Source of the DNA: Cellulomonadaceae bacterium | GTDB taxonomy: Bacteria; Actinomycetota; Actinomycetes; Actinomycetales; Cellulomonadaceae | Direction of reading: 5' to 3' | Assembly (NCBI GenBank): GCA_031256435.1 | Contig: JAIRQO010000023.1 | Location: 1-60,932 of the forward strand | DNA: 60,932 nucleotides | In this document: piece after piece, positions 26,299 to 35,159 of the stretch | How positions within the stretch are numbered: the first letter of the stretch is position 1 | How the letters are laid out: each line of letters opens with the position of its first letter | The notes under the pieces: model-generated | What the model was told of the DNA's origin: nothing | The model's input: the letters and a program-made list of their open reading frames with translations, nothing else | The model's database searches: none | Made by a program: the position numbers and the translations under genes

Positions 26299-26473
26299 GG
26301 GGTCACGGTAAAGGCGTTGTCTCGCAGGCGGGCAGGCTGGGGATCGGCCTGTCCGATTCCGCGGCGAGTACGTGGCGCGCATTGCGTCATTGCCCGACGA
26401 TTCTGTAGCCCTTTTCTCGCCGTATGGCGGCGTCCCGTGGTTTCGTGTCATAGGGCACCGTTACGGTTCACCC

Positions 26474-27835
26474 ATGAACACTACGTGCCCGCGCCGCGCG
26501 ACCCGCCGCATCCTCCGTCCCCTGATTGTGGGGCTTGCCGCCCTCCTCGTGTTGACCGGTTGCATGAGGATGGACATGGCCATCACCATTAATGATGATG
26601 ACACCGCCTCGGGTCACATTGTCATGGCCATTGCCGACGAATTTGCCGAGCGGCTCAACATGGACCCCACGGAACTGTGGACCATGGCGGATGGGGAGTT
26701 GACAGGGAACCTGCCCGCGGGCGCCACGCAAACACCGTGGGCACAAGATGGGTACACCGGAACCGAGATCACCATCCCCAGTACACCGATTGACGAGTTT
26801 GCTTCCGGAGTAGGTGACGAACTCTCCATTACCCGGGAACACGGGAACTACAAGGTTTCGGGCGTGGTGGATATGTCCCAGGACATGTCAGAAGCGGACA
26901 TGGGCGGTGTGGACTTGAGCGGAGTGAATATCACGATTTCGATCACCTGCCCTGGAGCCGTCACCGAATCCAACGGCACCATCGCGGGGAATACAGTGAC
27001 GTGGACACCGCAGGTGGGTGAACGCAACGAGATCAACGCAGTATGCCAAGCGCGCCTGGGCGGGTCCATTCACCCCGCCGTATTTGTGGGAATCGGCATT
27101 GCTGTACTGGCCATCGCCGCAGTGCTGATCACCATTCTCCTGATGCACCGCCGCGAACGCCAGGGCGGAACACCGGTGGATGCGGGTGCTGGTGACGTGG
27201 TTGCTGGCAATGCGGGTGCTGGTGACGGGGTTGCTGGGGATGCCGTTGCCGAGGAAGCGGTGCCCGTGGAACCAGTGGATGGGGAGTCCGTGGACGAGGC
27301 GCCTCAGGAACAAGAGCTTCAGGAACCGCAGCCCGAGGTTCAAGAACCCTCTGCAGAGGAAACCACTGCGGGTGAGCCCGCAGACAACGAGACCGTTGAG
27401 GCGGAATTGGCAGATGAAACACCTGAGGGTGAGGTAGAGGCTGTTCCTGAGACTGCAATTGAGCCTGAACCAGAAGCTGATGGTGAACCCGAGGCTGGAC
27501 CTGAGACTGAGGTTTCACCTGAAGAGACGCCTACCGATGAGACGCCTTCCACTGACCCTTCCGGTGAGCCTGAAGGAGTAACGAAAGCCGACGCAATTGC
27601 CGCTCCGGCGGCTTGGGTCAATCGTGTGGGCAAGCCGGGTGCCAAGAAGCGAGCCATCAAGGTGAAGAAGCCTCGCCCGGTGTCCTCGTCACTGTCCAAA
27701 GCACGGGTGGCCACCCAAATGTCTCTGGGGCACACGGCACCGGCGGCCCCCAGCACCCCGGCGGCGGCCAAGAAGTTGGGTGCAGCCATCAAGGCTGCTA
27801 CCAGCCGTATCAACAGCGAGGTGACCCATGACTAA
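26474..27835 (+). CDS. LppM-like lipoprotein with membrane anchor and long acidic tail
   Basis: A lipobox (LVLTGC, Cys30) follows a short signal. The domain from 31 to about 195 begins MRMDMAITINDDDTASGHIVMAIADE, which fits the LppM/DUF3153 family of actinobacterial lipoproteins. A second hydrophobic helix (about 198-222) ends in MHRRER, so the protein is anchored at both ends of the domain. The remaining 225 residues are acidic, mostly Glu/Pro/Ala repeats, then a Lys-rich stretch and a helical end. A 30-bp tandem DNA repeat (27181 and 27211) encodes the first part of the tail. The next gene overlaps its stop by eight bases, so both are likely expressed together. Confidence 0.78.
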   Translation: MNTTCPRRATRRILRPLIVGLAALLVLTGCMRMDMAITINDDDTASGHIVMAIADEFAERLNMDPTELWTMADGELTGNLPAGATQTPWAQDGYTGTEITIPSTPIDEFASGVGDELSITREHGNYKVSGVVDMSQDMSEADMGGVDLSGVNITISITCPGAVTESNGTIAGNTVTWTPQVGERNEINAVCQARLGGSIHPAVFVGIGIAVLAIAAVLITILLMHRRERQGGTPVDAGAGDVVAGNAGAGDGVAGDAVAEEAVPVEPVDGESVDEAPQEQELQEPQPEVQEPSAEETTAGEPADNETVEAELADETPEGEVEAVPETAIEPEPEADGEPEAGPETEVSPEETPTDETPSTDPSGEPEGVTKADAIAAPAAWVNRVGKPGAKKRAIKVKKPRPVSSSLSKARVATQMSLGHTAPAAPSTPAAAKKLGAAIKAATSRINSEVTHD

Positions 27836-29513
27836 CGCTAGTCCGCATGACACGGCGCCTGGCCCCGTGGCCGCAGAGACCTGGGTTCCAGATGTTCTCG
27901 GTGACGGTTTTGAGCAGGAAACACTGCTGCTCCCAGCCCTCCACGAGGGTGATCCCCTCCCGGAAATCACCTTGGTGCGGTACACGCCCTCGGTGAAACC
28001 TGACGGCTCACCGCGTCCAGCAGCCGTGCTCTACGTCCACGGGTTCTGCGATTACTTCTTCCACCCCCATGTGGCGAAAGCGTGGAGCGATGCAGGATAC
28101 GCCTTCTATGCGCTTGACATGCGCGGCTATGGCCGGTCACTTCAAGCCCACCTTGATGCGGGTGGCGATCCCAACATGGTGGACTCCATTGCCCGGCATG
28201 GTCATGATTTGGACGTGGCCTGCGCCGCTATTCGCGAGGCCGGGCACTCCACCATTGTGCTGAACGGTCACTCTCTGGGTGGCCTGATTGCCACCATGTG
28301 GACCGAATCTCGGCCCACCAGTGTGGATGCTCTGATCCTGAACTCCCCCTGGTATGACTTGGCAGAGAATGCCTTTCTCCGTGGTCCGGTCACCCACCTG
28401 ATCTCCACCGTGGTCGCTCCTAACCTGCCGCGCCTGGCGGTGGGTGGCGTGAAGCCGTATTACCACCGCCACCTCCACTCAAGCCTCGGCGGCGAATGGG
28501 ACTTCAACCTGAACTGGAAGCCGATGGAAGGATTCCCCGTCCGAGCCGAATGGTTCGCGTCAATTCGGCGCACCCAGGCACGCCTCAACAAAGGACTCAC
28601 GTTGCGGATCCCCACCTTGGTGGGACTCAGCAACAGAACGGGATCCAACAAACACGATCACGATCAGGTGCTCTCCACCGATTCAGTGCTGTCCGTGGAA
28701 CAGATTCGCGCCGGTGCCGAAAAACTCGGCCCCTTGGTGGACCTGTGCGTGATTGACGGTGGCGCTCATGATCTGGCACTGACCCCAGAACCCGTGCGTT
28801 CCGAGTGGCTGCAGAAATCCATCGCCTGGGCCGTGGACCATGTGCCTCCCACAGGCCCCAAAGTGCCAGACGCGGAAGAGTCCTCATCAGACACACCGGG
28901 TGCCGGCCAACCAAGTATCGTGGTCTCGGCGGCGAGTTCCACGGATCATGGCATGGTGAGTGTTCACATTGGACCTGGTGATGCCTCGTTTGTCACCGTC
29001 CCCACCCCGGACGGCCCGTTTGTCATCATCGCTAATGATGATGCCGTCTTGGCTTCAGGCTGGACTGATGACGTGAACGAACTCGCAGAACTCATCCATG
29101 ACACGTTGAAGCCCAACCAACTCGACGAACTCGCGAGTGATGAAGCCACGGCGGATGCGGCCACCCCGGCTGCGGGAATCCTTCGCGACGCCGCGCAAGC
29201 GGTCAGCAAATACTATGCCGGGGACTTCCAGGCACCAGCCGAGGTGCCTGTTACCCAACACTCAGGTCCGTTCCGGATGCAAGCGTGGGACACGTTGCGC
29301 ACCGTACCGGCAGGAACCACGTGGACGTACACAGAGTTTGCGTTGAACGCTGGCCGCCCGGCTGCCGTCCGCGCTGCGGCCGCTGCATGCTCCTCCAACG
29401 CCGCTGCCCTCTTTGTGCCCTGCCATCGCATCGTGAAATCGGATGGCTCCCATGGCGGCTTCAGGTATGGCCTCGGCCTCAAGGAATCCCTCCTCGGCCG
29501 TGAGGCTGCCTAG
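27828..29513 (+). CDS. Fusion of an alpha/beta hydrolase with an O6-alkylguanine-DNA alkyltransferase
   Basis: Residues 1-340 are an alpha/beta hydrolase of the lysophospholipase/Hydrolase_4 type: HG at 71-72, nucleophile elbow GHSLGG with S149, and a late His313 in GGAHDLAL. After a Ser/Pro linker (345-370), residues 371-561 are a complete Ogt/MGMT-like protein with the N-terminal subdomain and the alkyl-acceptor motif PCHRIV (C532), followed by GGFRYGLGLKESLL. The Ogt half normally transfers an alkyl group from guanine O6 to its own Cys. Nothing suggests a missed stop or frameshift between the halves. I know of no standard family with this architecture. ATG 27828 follows GAGGTG and overlaps the upstream lipoprotein gene. 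Confidence 0.88.
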   Translation: MTNASPHDTAPGPVAAETWVPDVLGDGFEQETLLLPALHEGDPLPEITLVRYTPSVKPDGSPRPAAVLYVHGFCDYFFHPHVAKAWSDAGYAFYALDMRGYGRSLQAHLDAGGDPNMVDSIARHGHDLDVACAAIREAGHSTIVLNGHSLGGLIATMWTESRPTSVDALILNSPWYDLAENAFLRGPVTHLISTVVAPNLPRLAVGGVKPYYHRHLHSSLGGEWDFNLNWKPMEGFPVRAEWFASIRRTQARLNKGLTLRIPTLVGLSNRTGSNKHDHDQVLSTDSVLSVEQIRAGAEKLGPLVDLCVIDGGAHDLALTPEPVRSEWLQKSIAWAVDHVPPTGPKVPDAEESSSDTPGAGQPSIVVSAASSTDHGMVSVHIGPGDASFVTVPTPDGPFVIIANDDAVLASGWTDDVNELAELIHDTLKPNQLDELASDEATADAATPAAGILRDAAQAVSKYYAGDFQAPAEVPVTQHSGPFRMQAWDTLRTVPAGTTWTYTEFALNAGRPAAVRAAAAACSSNAAALFVPCHRIVKSDGSHGGFRYGLGLKESLLGREAA

Positions 29514-29520
29514 CCTCACG
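29499..29520 (+). terminator. Hairpin over the stop codon of the fusion gene
   Basis: CGTGAGGC and GCCTCACG pair over a six-base loop that includes the TAG stop. A pyrimidine-rich run (TTCTTCTC) follows a few bases later. It lies between two convergent genes and could end transcription from either side; the T-run is imperfect. Confidence 0.5.
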
Positions 29521-29532
29521 CCGAATTCTTCT

Positions 29533-29991
29533 CTAGCCGTGGTGCCGGTCAATCGCACGCGACATCACCATCATGGTGCGGGTGCGGTCAATCTTCCCGG
29601 AATCTCGAATAGTCTCCACCACGCGCTCTAAATCCGTCATGGTCCCCGCCATGATTCTCACCATGGCATCCGCATCCCCGGTGACCGTGACCAACTCCTG
29701 GACTTCTTCAATCACCGAGAACTCGGCCCGGAGTGCTTCAGACGGAACGTTGCCCCGGCAATAAATCTCGATGTACGCTTCGATCCCCCACCCCATAGCC
29801 TCCGGGTTGGTCACCACGGTGAACCCGCTGATCTCGCCCCTGGCTCGCATCCCGTCCACGCGGCGCTTCACCGCTGCGGCACTGAGGTTCACCTGATCTC
29901 CCACCTCGGCAAACGTGGCACGGCCATCTCGTTGCAGGCAACGGATGATAGCGCGATTGGTGGGATCCAACATCTGAGGCATATTCACCAT
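29533..29991 (-). CDS. Lrp/AsnC-family transcriptional regulator
   Basis: The 152-residue protein has an N-terminal winged helix (about 8-60: LDPTNRAIIRCLQRDGRATFAEVGDQVNLSAAAVKRRVDGM) and a C-terminal RAM ligand-binding domain (about 75-145: VQELVTVTGDADAMVRI). Such proteins sense amino acids and often control the adjacent divergent gene, here a DDAH-like enzyme 124 bases away. The shared gap contains a spaced inverted repeat that could be its operator. Starts at 29991, 29982 and 29973 (all ATG) are possible; the first was taken. The same Lrp-beside-DDAH arrangement occurs in mycobacteria. Confidence 0.9.
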   Translation of the reverse strand: MVNMPQMLDPTNRAIIRCLQRDGRATFAEVGDQVNLSAAAVKRRVDGMRARGEISGFTVVTNPEAMGWGIEAYIEIYCRGNVPSEALRAEFSVIEEVQELVTVTGDADAMVRIMAGTMTDLERVVETIRDSGKIDRTRTMMVMSRAIDRHHG

Positions 29992-30027
29992 TCTACCGGC
30001 ACTTACCTTCCGCCGATGCGCACAGCC

Positions 30028-30076
30028 GTTGCGTCCTGCCACACCATATCGTCGGATAGTTACCCAAGGACGCAAC
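30028..30076. promoter_or_regulatory. Spaced inverted repeat between the lrp-like and DDAH-like genes
   Basis: GTTGCGTCC (30028-30036) and GGACGCAAC (30068-30076) are perfect 9-bp half-sites with centres 40 bp apart, about four helical turns, in the divergent promoter region. Lrp-family octamers often bind such distant phased half-sites, so this is a good candidate operator; it is not proven. Confidence 0.55.
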
Positions 30077-30114
30077 AGATCGCCTGTGAAACACAACGGC
30101 ACGCAATATAGGCT

Positions 30115-31137
30115 ATGACCATGACTGTGATGCCCGTTGCCACAACTGATCAGAGCACTGACCGCCTCCGCAGGCACGTCCTGAAGCCGATGCCGGTGGC
30201 ATCACCCGGCGGCACTGCATCCGCCGCAACGGCCACTCTCAACGGCCCAGGACAACCGTTACGGACGTCCACTCCGCGGACCATCCTGATGTGTCCGCCC
30301 ACCTTCTTTGACGTGGTCTATGAGATCAATCCGTGGATGGACCTTTCAGTACCCGTAGACACCAGCCTTGCCATGCAGCAATGGAACACCTTGCGTGAGA
30401 GGTATTTGGCTGATGGACACACGGTGTACGTGATCCACCCCGAGCCAGGACTCCCGGACATGGTGTATGCCGCCAATGGCGGACTCGTCATTGACGGACT
30501 CGCCCTTGCTCCCCGCTTCACCTTCCCGGAACGGCAAGCAGAAGGCGCCGCCTTCGGTTCCTGGTTTGACGGCGCTTCCCGCGCTGGAATCCTTGGGGAC
30601 ACGGCCACCTACGTAGGCCAGGCCGAGGAACTGAATGAAGGGGAAGGGGACACACTGCTGATCGGTGACCTCCTGCTGTGCGGCACGGGATTCCGTACCT
30701 CGGTGGCAGCACACCAAGAACTGGACCGTCGGATGGGCTTGACCGAACGCGGCATCAAGGTCATCACCCTAGAACTGGTGGACCCGCGCTACTACCACGT
30801 GGACACGGCACTGACCGTCCTTGATGACGGAAGCATCTCAGGTGAGCGCCTCATCGCCTACCTGCCCGAGGCCTTCTCTGCCGACTCCCAGAAGGTTCTG
30901 GAGGAACTCTTCCCGAACGCCATCATTGCCGACCCTGAGGATGCTGCCGTGCTCGGCCTCAACGCTGTCTCGGATGGACGCCGTGTGTATCTCAATGGTG
31001 CGGCTACCGGGATGATGGACAAACTGCGTGCACGCGGATTTGAGCCGGTGGGGATGGACTTCACGGAAATCCTCAAGGGCGGCGGCTCCGTCAAGTGCTG
31101 CACCCTGTTCCTGCGCCCCTCGGCCCAGCGCAACTAA
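30115..31137 (+). CDS. Dimethylarginine dimethylaminohydrolase-like amidinohydrolase
   Basis: The 340-residue protein belongs to the guanidine-modifying superfamily (DDAH, arginine deiminase). Signatures: CPPTFFDVVYEINPWM near 60, PDMVYAANGG at about 114-123, YYHVDTAL with catalytic His228, and GGGSVKCCTLFLRP at the end with the nucleophile among C328/C329. DDAH converts methylated arginines to citrulline; some relatives act on arginine itself, so the exact substrate is open. Residues 1-52 are a Thr/Ala/Pro-rich extension. It is divergent from an Lrp-type regulator and followed by ornithine cyclodeaminase, which points to arginine/ornithine breakdown. The start is uncertain among ATGs at 30115, 30121 and 30130. 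Confidence 0.88.
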   Translation: MTMTVMPVATTDQSTDRLRRHVLKPMPVASPGGTASAATATLNGPGQPLRTSTPRTILMCPPTFFDVVYEINPWMDLSVPVDTSLAMQQWNTLRERYLADGHTVYVIHPEPGLPDMVYAANGGLVIDGLALAPRFTFPERQAEGAAFGSWFDGASRAGILGDTATYVGQAEELNEGEGDTLLIGDLLLCGTGFRTSVAAHQELDRRMGLTERGIKVITLELVDPRYYHVDTALTVLDDGSISGERLIAYLPEAFSADSQKVLEELFPNAIIADPEDAAVLGLNAVSDGRRVYLNGAATGMMDKLRARGFEPVGMDFTEILKGGGSVKCCTLFLRPSAQRN

Positions 31138-31167
31138 CCCGGCGCAACTAACCCAGCGCAACTGACC
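31126..31167 (+). repeat. Three tandem 14-bp units across the DDAH-like gene stop codon
   Basis: CAGCGCAACTAACC, CGGCGCAACTAACC and CAGCGCAACTGACC follow one another from 31126 to 31167. The first contains the TAA stop (31135-31137). The remaining intergenic bases to 31323 show no hairpin or gene. Confidence 0.7.
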
Positions 31168-31323
31168 CTGCCTGTTGAGGACCTAGCGCCACCTGGTCCA
31201 GCCAGGCCGAGCGTCACTCTGCGCGCTCATCACCAACCCAGCACCACTAAACCCCCAGTTCACGGAACATTGTGCGTGCGCGGGGGCCGGGAATCTGACA
31301 CTGCTTACCGCTACCCTGGCAGC

Positions 31324-32520
31324 ATGCCGTCCACCGTTCCTCATCCAGCACCGTCCCAATCTCCTCAACCAGCAACGGCCCAATCTTCTCATCCATCGCC
31401 GCACCAGGCACCGGCCCCAGCGTCTTCCCAGGCGCCACCCACGGCGCCCAAAACCGCACCTTCCGTGGCGTTCCTTGACGTCCCCAACACGGCTCGATGG
31501 GCGGCCGAACGCGGCCCTGCAGCCATTATTACTGACCTGACCAATGCCTTGGAACGGGACTTTTCCCGGTGGCAGGAACTCGATATCTCCCCGCGTTACG
31601 CCTCGCACTCTCGCGAAGGCGTGATTGAACTCATGCCGGCGGCGGACAGCGAGACGTTTGGGTTCAAACTGGTCAACGGCCATCCAGCCAATCCTGCTCG
31701 GGGATTCCAGACGGTCACCGCGTGCGGCATGTTGGTGGAGGTCAGCAACGGGTACCCCAGTTTCCTGGCTGAGATGACCCTCCTGACCGCACTTCGCACA
31801 GCCGCCACCAGTGCCCTGGCCGCGCGCTGGCTCCACTCCCATGACCTGATTTCTGCTGGTGAGGCAGAGGGACGCGGCGTTCACGCGATGATCGGCACCG
31901 GAGCACAATCGGAGTTCCAGGCGCTGGCTTTCCGCGGTGAACTGGGAATTGATCGCCTCCGCGTCTTTGACGTGGACCCTGCCGCCACTGCCAAGTTTGC
32001 TGCCAACGCAGCCACGCTCGGCTTCACCGATGTCACGGTGGCGGACTCTCCGGCTGAGGCAGTACGCGGCGCGGACGTGATCACCACCTGCACGGCGGAC
32101 AAGCGCCTCGCCACCGTTCTCCACGATGCCGATCTGGCCACGGCCAACCCGGACACGCTCTACATCAACGCCATTGGTGGCGATTGCCCGGGCAAAACGG
32201 AACTCGAACCGGCCATCATGGAACGCGCGCATCTCGTCGTCGTAGAACATGAGGAACAGTCACGCGTTGAAGGCGAACTCCAACTTCAACCCGCCACCTT
32301 CCCGGTGACGGAACTCCATGAGATTATTCGCGGCCTTGCCCCTCAACCGGCACCGCACACCTTGACCATCTTTGATTCGGTGGGCTTTGGGGTGGAGGAT
32401 TTCTGCACGCTGCGGTACGCACGCAAGTCCCTGACCGGCACGGACTTCCTCCAGCAGATTGACCTCATCGCCAACCCGGATGATCCCAAAAACCTGTTCT
32501 CGCTGGTGGCGCCCCGCTGA
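31324..32520 (+). CDS. Ornithine cyclodeaminase family protein
   Basis: The 398-residue protein matches the ornithine cyclodeaminase/mu-crystallin family, which turns ornithine into proline and ammonia using NAD. Seen: FKLVNGHPANPARGFQTVTACGMLVEVSNGYPSFLAEMTLLTALRTAA (substrate domain), GTGAQSEFQALAFRGELGIDRLRVFDVDP (Rossmann NAD site), and INAIGGDCPGKTELEP. The FKLVN and GGDCPGKTEL pattern is the longer OCD type found near arginine catabolism genes. The first 48 residues are a Pro/Ser/Ala-rich extension. It follows the DDAH-like gene after 186 bases. Together they could convert an arginine derivative through citrulline/ornithine to proline, though an enzyme linking citrulline and ornithine is not in the window. 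Confidence 0.9.
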   Translation: MPSTVPHPAPSQSPQPATAQSSHPSPHQAPAPASSQAPPTAPKTAPSVAFLDVPNTARWAAERGPAAIITDLTNALERDFSRWQELDISPRYASHSREGVIELMPAADSETFGFKLVNGHPANPARGFQTVTACGMLVEVSNGYPSFLAEMTLLTALRTAATSALAARWLHSHDLISAGEAEGRGVHAMIGTGAQSEFQALAFRGELGIDRLRVFDVDPAATAKFAANAATLGFTDVTVADSPAEAVRGADVITTCTADKRLATVLHDADLATANPDTLYINAIGGDCPGKTELEPAIMERAHLVVVEHEEQSRVEGELQLQPATFPVTELHEIIRGLAPQPAPHTLTIFDSVGFGVEDFCTLRYARKSLTGTDFLQQIDLIANPDDPKNLFSLVAPR

Positions 32521-32588
32521 CTCATAGCACCCCCCTCACCAGCAGTACCCTCCTCACCAACAGCGCCTCGCTCGTCAGCAGCGCCCCA

Positions 32589-33899
32589 CTAACTCAGCGA
32601 CACCGTCCTGATTCGCCGGCCCTCCACATCGGCCACGGTCAGTGTCACGGCGTGTTCGGGATCGCCATCGTCATCGTCTTTCTCTGGCGTGGTGGAACCG
32701 TCCAACACAATGACGTCACCCACCTCGCCCAGCCTGCCCAACCGAGCCACCACGTACCCGGCCACGGTTTCATACGGGCCATCTTCCAACTCCACGGCGG
32801 ACGCCCGCGCAAACTCCTCGATGGTGAGCCCCGCGTCATACGTACCGGCAGCATGAACCACCAGCGGCGCGTCATATTCGTCGCGAATATCTCCCACCAG
32901 TTCCTCCACTACGTCCTCCAGGGTCACAATCCCATCGGTTCCGCCATATTCGTCGACGACGATGGCGATTTGTGCCCCCGTCTTACGCATCTGACTCATC
33001 GATTCAATAGCGCGATTAGTCCCGGGAAGCATGGTGATGGGTCGCTTGACCGCATGGATGCGCACTACATCAGGATCCGAGTCACGCGGGGGTTGAAGGA
33101 TGTCCCTCACGTGAACAAAGCCCAGCACGTCATCAAAACTGCGCCCAATGACCGGATACCGCGAATACGGCAGGTCACGGGTTCTCTCGGCGGCTTCGGT
33201 GAGGGTCAGGGAGGCTGGAAGGAAGAGGACCTTCCCGCGCGGGGTCATGGCCTCCACAATGGTGCGATCCCCCGCAGCCAATACATCCGTGAGGATGCGG
33301 CGCTCGTCATCATCGAGTTGATCCTGCCCAGCAATCAGAACGCGCAACTCCTCCTCGTCCACCTCGTCAGCGCGAGCATCCGGATCACCGCCCAGCAGAC
33401 GAACCACGGCATTAGTAGACTTGCTGAGCAGCCAAATCACCGGGCGGGCCAGGTTAGCAAACCGATCCAACAGCGGGCCGAGCAGCAAAGACCACTTCTC
33501 TGACCACTGTAACGCTAAGCGTTTGGGCACCAGTTCACCCAGCACCATGGCCAAATACGCAATGATGAGCGTGAGCACAATCAGGGTCACCGAGGTGGCC
33601 ACCCCTTCGGACACACCGAACCGTTCCACGTACGGCGCCAGGAGCGGAGCCAGCGTGGAGGCCCCGTAGGCAGCCGACGCCATGGACGCCAGCGTGGCGA
33701 TGAGTTGCACAGCCGCCAAGAACCGGTTGGGATCACGGAGCATCTTGGCCACACGCCGCCCCGAGGGCCCTTCCTCGGCCAACTGGTCTATTTGGCTTTC
33801 GCGCAGGGACACCAAAGCGAACTCGGTTCCGGAAAAGAGTCCGCCGATCAGAACAAAGAGAATGACCAAGCCGATGCTGGTCCACATACCACTGGACAT
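32589..33899 (-). CDS. CNNM/CorC-type membrane protein (HlyC/CorC family)
   Basis: The 436-residue protein has an N-terminal CNNM (DUF21) domain with about four helices (GGLFSGTEFALVSLRESQI, GELVPKRLALQWSEKW), then two CBS modules (about 215-335: MTPRGKVLFLPASLTLTEA, FVHVRDIL, AIVVDEYGGTDGIVTLEDVVEELVGDI) and a CorC_HlyC C-terminal domain (about 350-436). Members take part in Mg2+/Co2+ export or homeostasis. Despite the haemolysin name, no toxin role is implied. The stop faces the ornithine cyclodeaminase gene; the 68-base gap carries imperfect CACCAGCAG-type repeats. Confidence 0.92.
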   Translation of the reverse strand: MSSGMWTSIGLVILFVLIGGLFSGTEFALVSLRESQIDQLAEEGPSGRRVAKMLRDPNRFLAAVQLIATLASMASAAYGASTLAPLLAPYVERFGVSEGVATSVTLIVLTLIIAYLAMVLGELVPKRLALQWSEKWSLLLGPLLDRFANLARPVIWLLSKSTNAVVRLLGGDPDARADEVDEEELRVLIAGQDQLDDDERRILTDVLAAGDRTIVEAMTPRGKVLFLPASLTLTEAAERTRDLPYSRYPVIGRSFDDVLGFVHVRDILQPPRDSDPDVVRIHAVKRPITMLPGTNRAIESMSQMRKTGAQIAIVVDEYGGTDGIVTLEDVVEELVGDIRDEYDAPLVVHAAGTYDAGLTIEEFARASAVELEDGPYETVAGYVVARLGRLGEVGDVIVLDGSTTPEKDDDDGDPEHAVTLTVADVEGRRIRTVSLS

Positions 33900-33993
33900 T
33901 GTGCCCCCAACACTACGCCGATTCCGGGGCGTTCGCGCAGGTTGAGGCGTGTCATGCTGGCCTCACACGAATCTGGTGATTCGGCACTAGGCT

Positions 33994-35148
33994 GTGGGAG
34001 TGACCTGGCAACAATGGCTCGCCATCGGCATCGGCGCGTTTGGATGCTTGGCTCTAGTGGGAGCCGTATTTGTGTGGCGCCAAGCGCTCCGCGTTGAACG
34101 CGCGCGCGAACACGCCATCGAATCGGCGGCACCGTTGCAGACCCCACCCGTGACCAAGGGCGGCTTCCCGTCTCGTGCTCGACATCCCCGGCAGATCGCC
34201 GTGGTGGTGAACCCCACTAAGGAAGCCACCGTAGAGTTGGTGGAGACCGTGAAAACGTTGTGCTCGGACGCTGGCTTACCCGAGCCGTTCATCTTCGAGA
34301 CCACCGCAGAAGATACGGGCCGCGGCCAGGCCCACGCCGCCATCGAAAAGGGCGCTGATGTAGTGTGCGCTGCCGGCGGTGACGGCACGGTGCGCGCTGT
34401 GGCTTCCGGGATGATTGGCACGGGCGTCCCCATGGGATTGCTGCCTGTGGGGACGGCAAATATCTTTGCGCGGAACCTGGACTTGCCCCTCACCTCGGTT
34501 GAAGAGTCCATGGCCATTGTTTTGGGAGGGCGGACGCGGAACGTGGATGTGGGATGGGCCCGCGTCATCGAGGCCGCTCCGGTTCACCCCTTGGATGGTG
34601 CTATTCGACGAGCCACCGAGGGGGACACCCAGCCGTTCCTGGTGGTCACCGGCCTGGGCTTTGACGCCACCATGGTGGCGGAGGCAGACGAATCCCTGAA
34701 GAAGCATGTGGGGTGGTTGGCATATTTCATGGCGGGCGCGCGGCACATCCATGACAAACGGGTCCCCGCCACCATCTGGCTCGACGATGATGAACCCGTC
34801 ACCACCAACCTCAAGTCCATCATGGTGGGCAACTGCGGCATCATTCCCGGAGGGATTCGTCTTCTTCCTGAAGCCACCCTCGACGATGGTGAGTTGGACG
34901 TAGCCCTGGTGGACGCCCGTGCCGGGATGGTGGGATGGACGCAGGTGTTGGGCGAAGTGGTGTTGCAACGCGCCGGGATCAAATCCGGTGGAGGACGATT
35001 AGGCCGGATTGAGCACGCCCGCACGCGGCGTACCCGCATCAGAGTGGAGGCCGGGGAACTGGCTCAAGTGGACGGCGAGCACCTGGGACAGGTAGTGGAA
35101 CTGGAATGTTGGGTGCAGCCTGGCGCGTTGACGGTGCGTTCCATCTAA
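33994..35148 (+). CDS. Diacylglycerol/sphingosine-type lipid kinase with N-terminal membrane helix
   Basis: The 384-residue protein carries the DAGK catalytic domain from about 66: VVVNPTK, CAAGGDGTVRAVASGMIG, LLPVGTANIFARNL and later GLGFDATMV. It phosphorylates diacylglycerol or a related lipid with ATP at the membrane. Residues 8-28 are a transmembrane helix followed by Arg-rich residues; many actinobacterial members have this anchor. GTG 33994 and GTG 34000 are both possible starts. It diverges from the CNNM gene and is followed after eleven bases by threonine aldolase, probably in the same transcript. Confidence 0.9.
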   Translation: MGVTWQQWLAIGIGAFGCLALVGAVFVWRQALRVERAREHAIESAAPLQTPPVTKGGFPSRARHPRQIAVVVNPTKEATVELVETVKTLCSDAGLPEPFIFETTAEDTGRGQAHAAIEKGADVVCAAGGDGTVRAVASGMIGTGVPMGLLPVGTANIFARNLDLPLTSVEESMAIVLGGRTRNVDVGWARVIEAAPVHPLDGAIRRATEGDTQPFLVVTGLGFDATMVAEADESLKKHVGWLAYFMAGARHIHDKRVPATIWLDDDEPVTTNLKSIMVGNCGIIPGGIRLLPEATLDDGELDVALVDARAGMVGWTQVLGEVVLQRAGIKSGGGRLGRIEHARTRRTRIRVEAGELAQVDGEHLGQVVELECWVQPGALTVRSI

Positions 35149-35159
35149 GATGAACCCTC

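Noticed and set aside
25300-26592. Long plus-strand frame opposite the SDR gene
   Set aside because: The SDR motifs are on the minus strand; this frame has no domain and crosses into the lipoprotein gene.
32589-33899. Haemolysin toxin
   Set aside because: The CNNM-CBS-CorC architecture is that of a metal-transport related membrane protein; the haemolysin label is historical.
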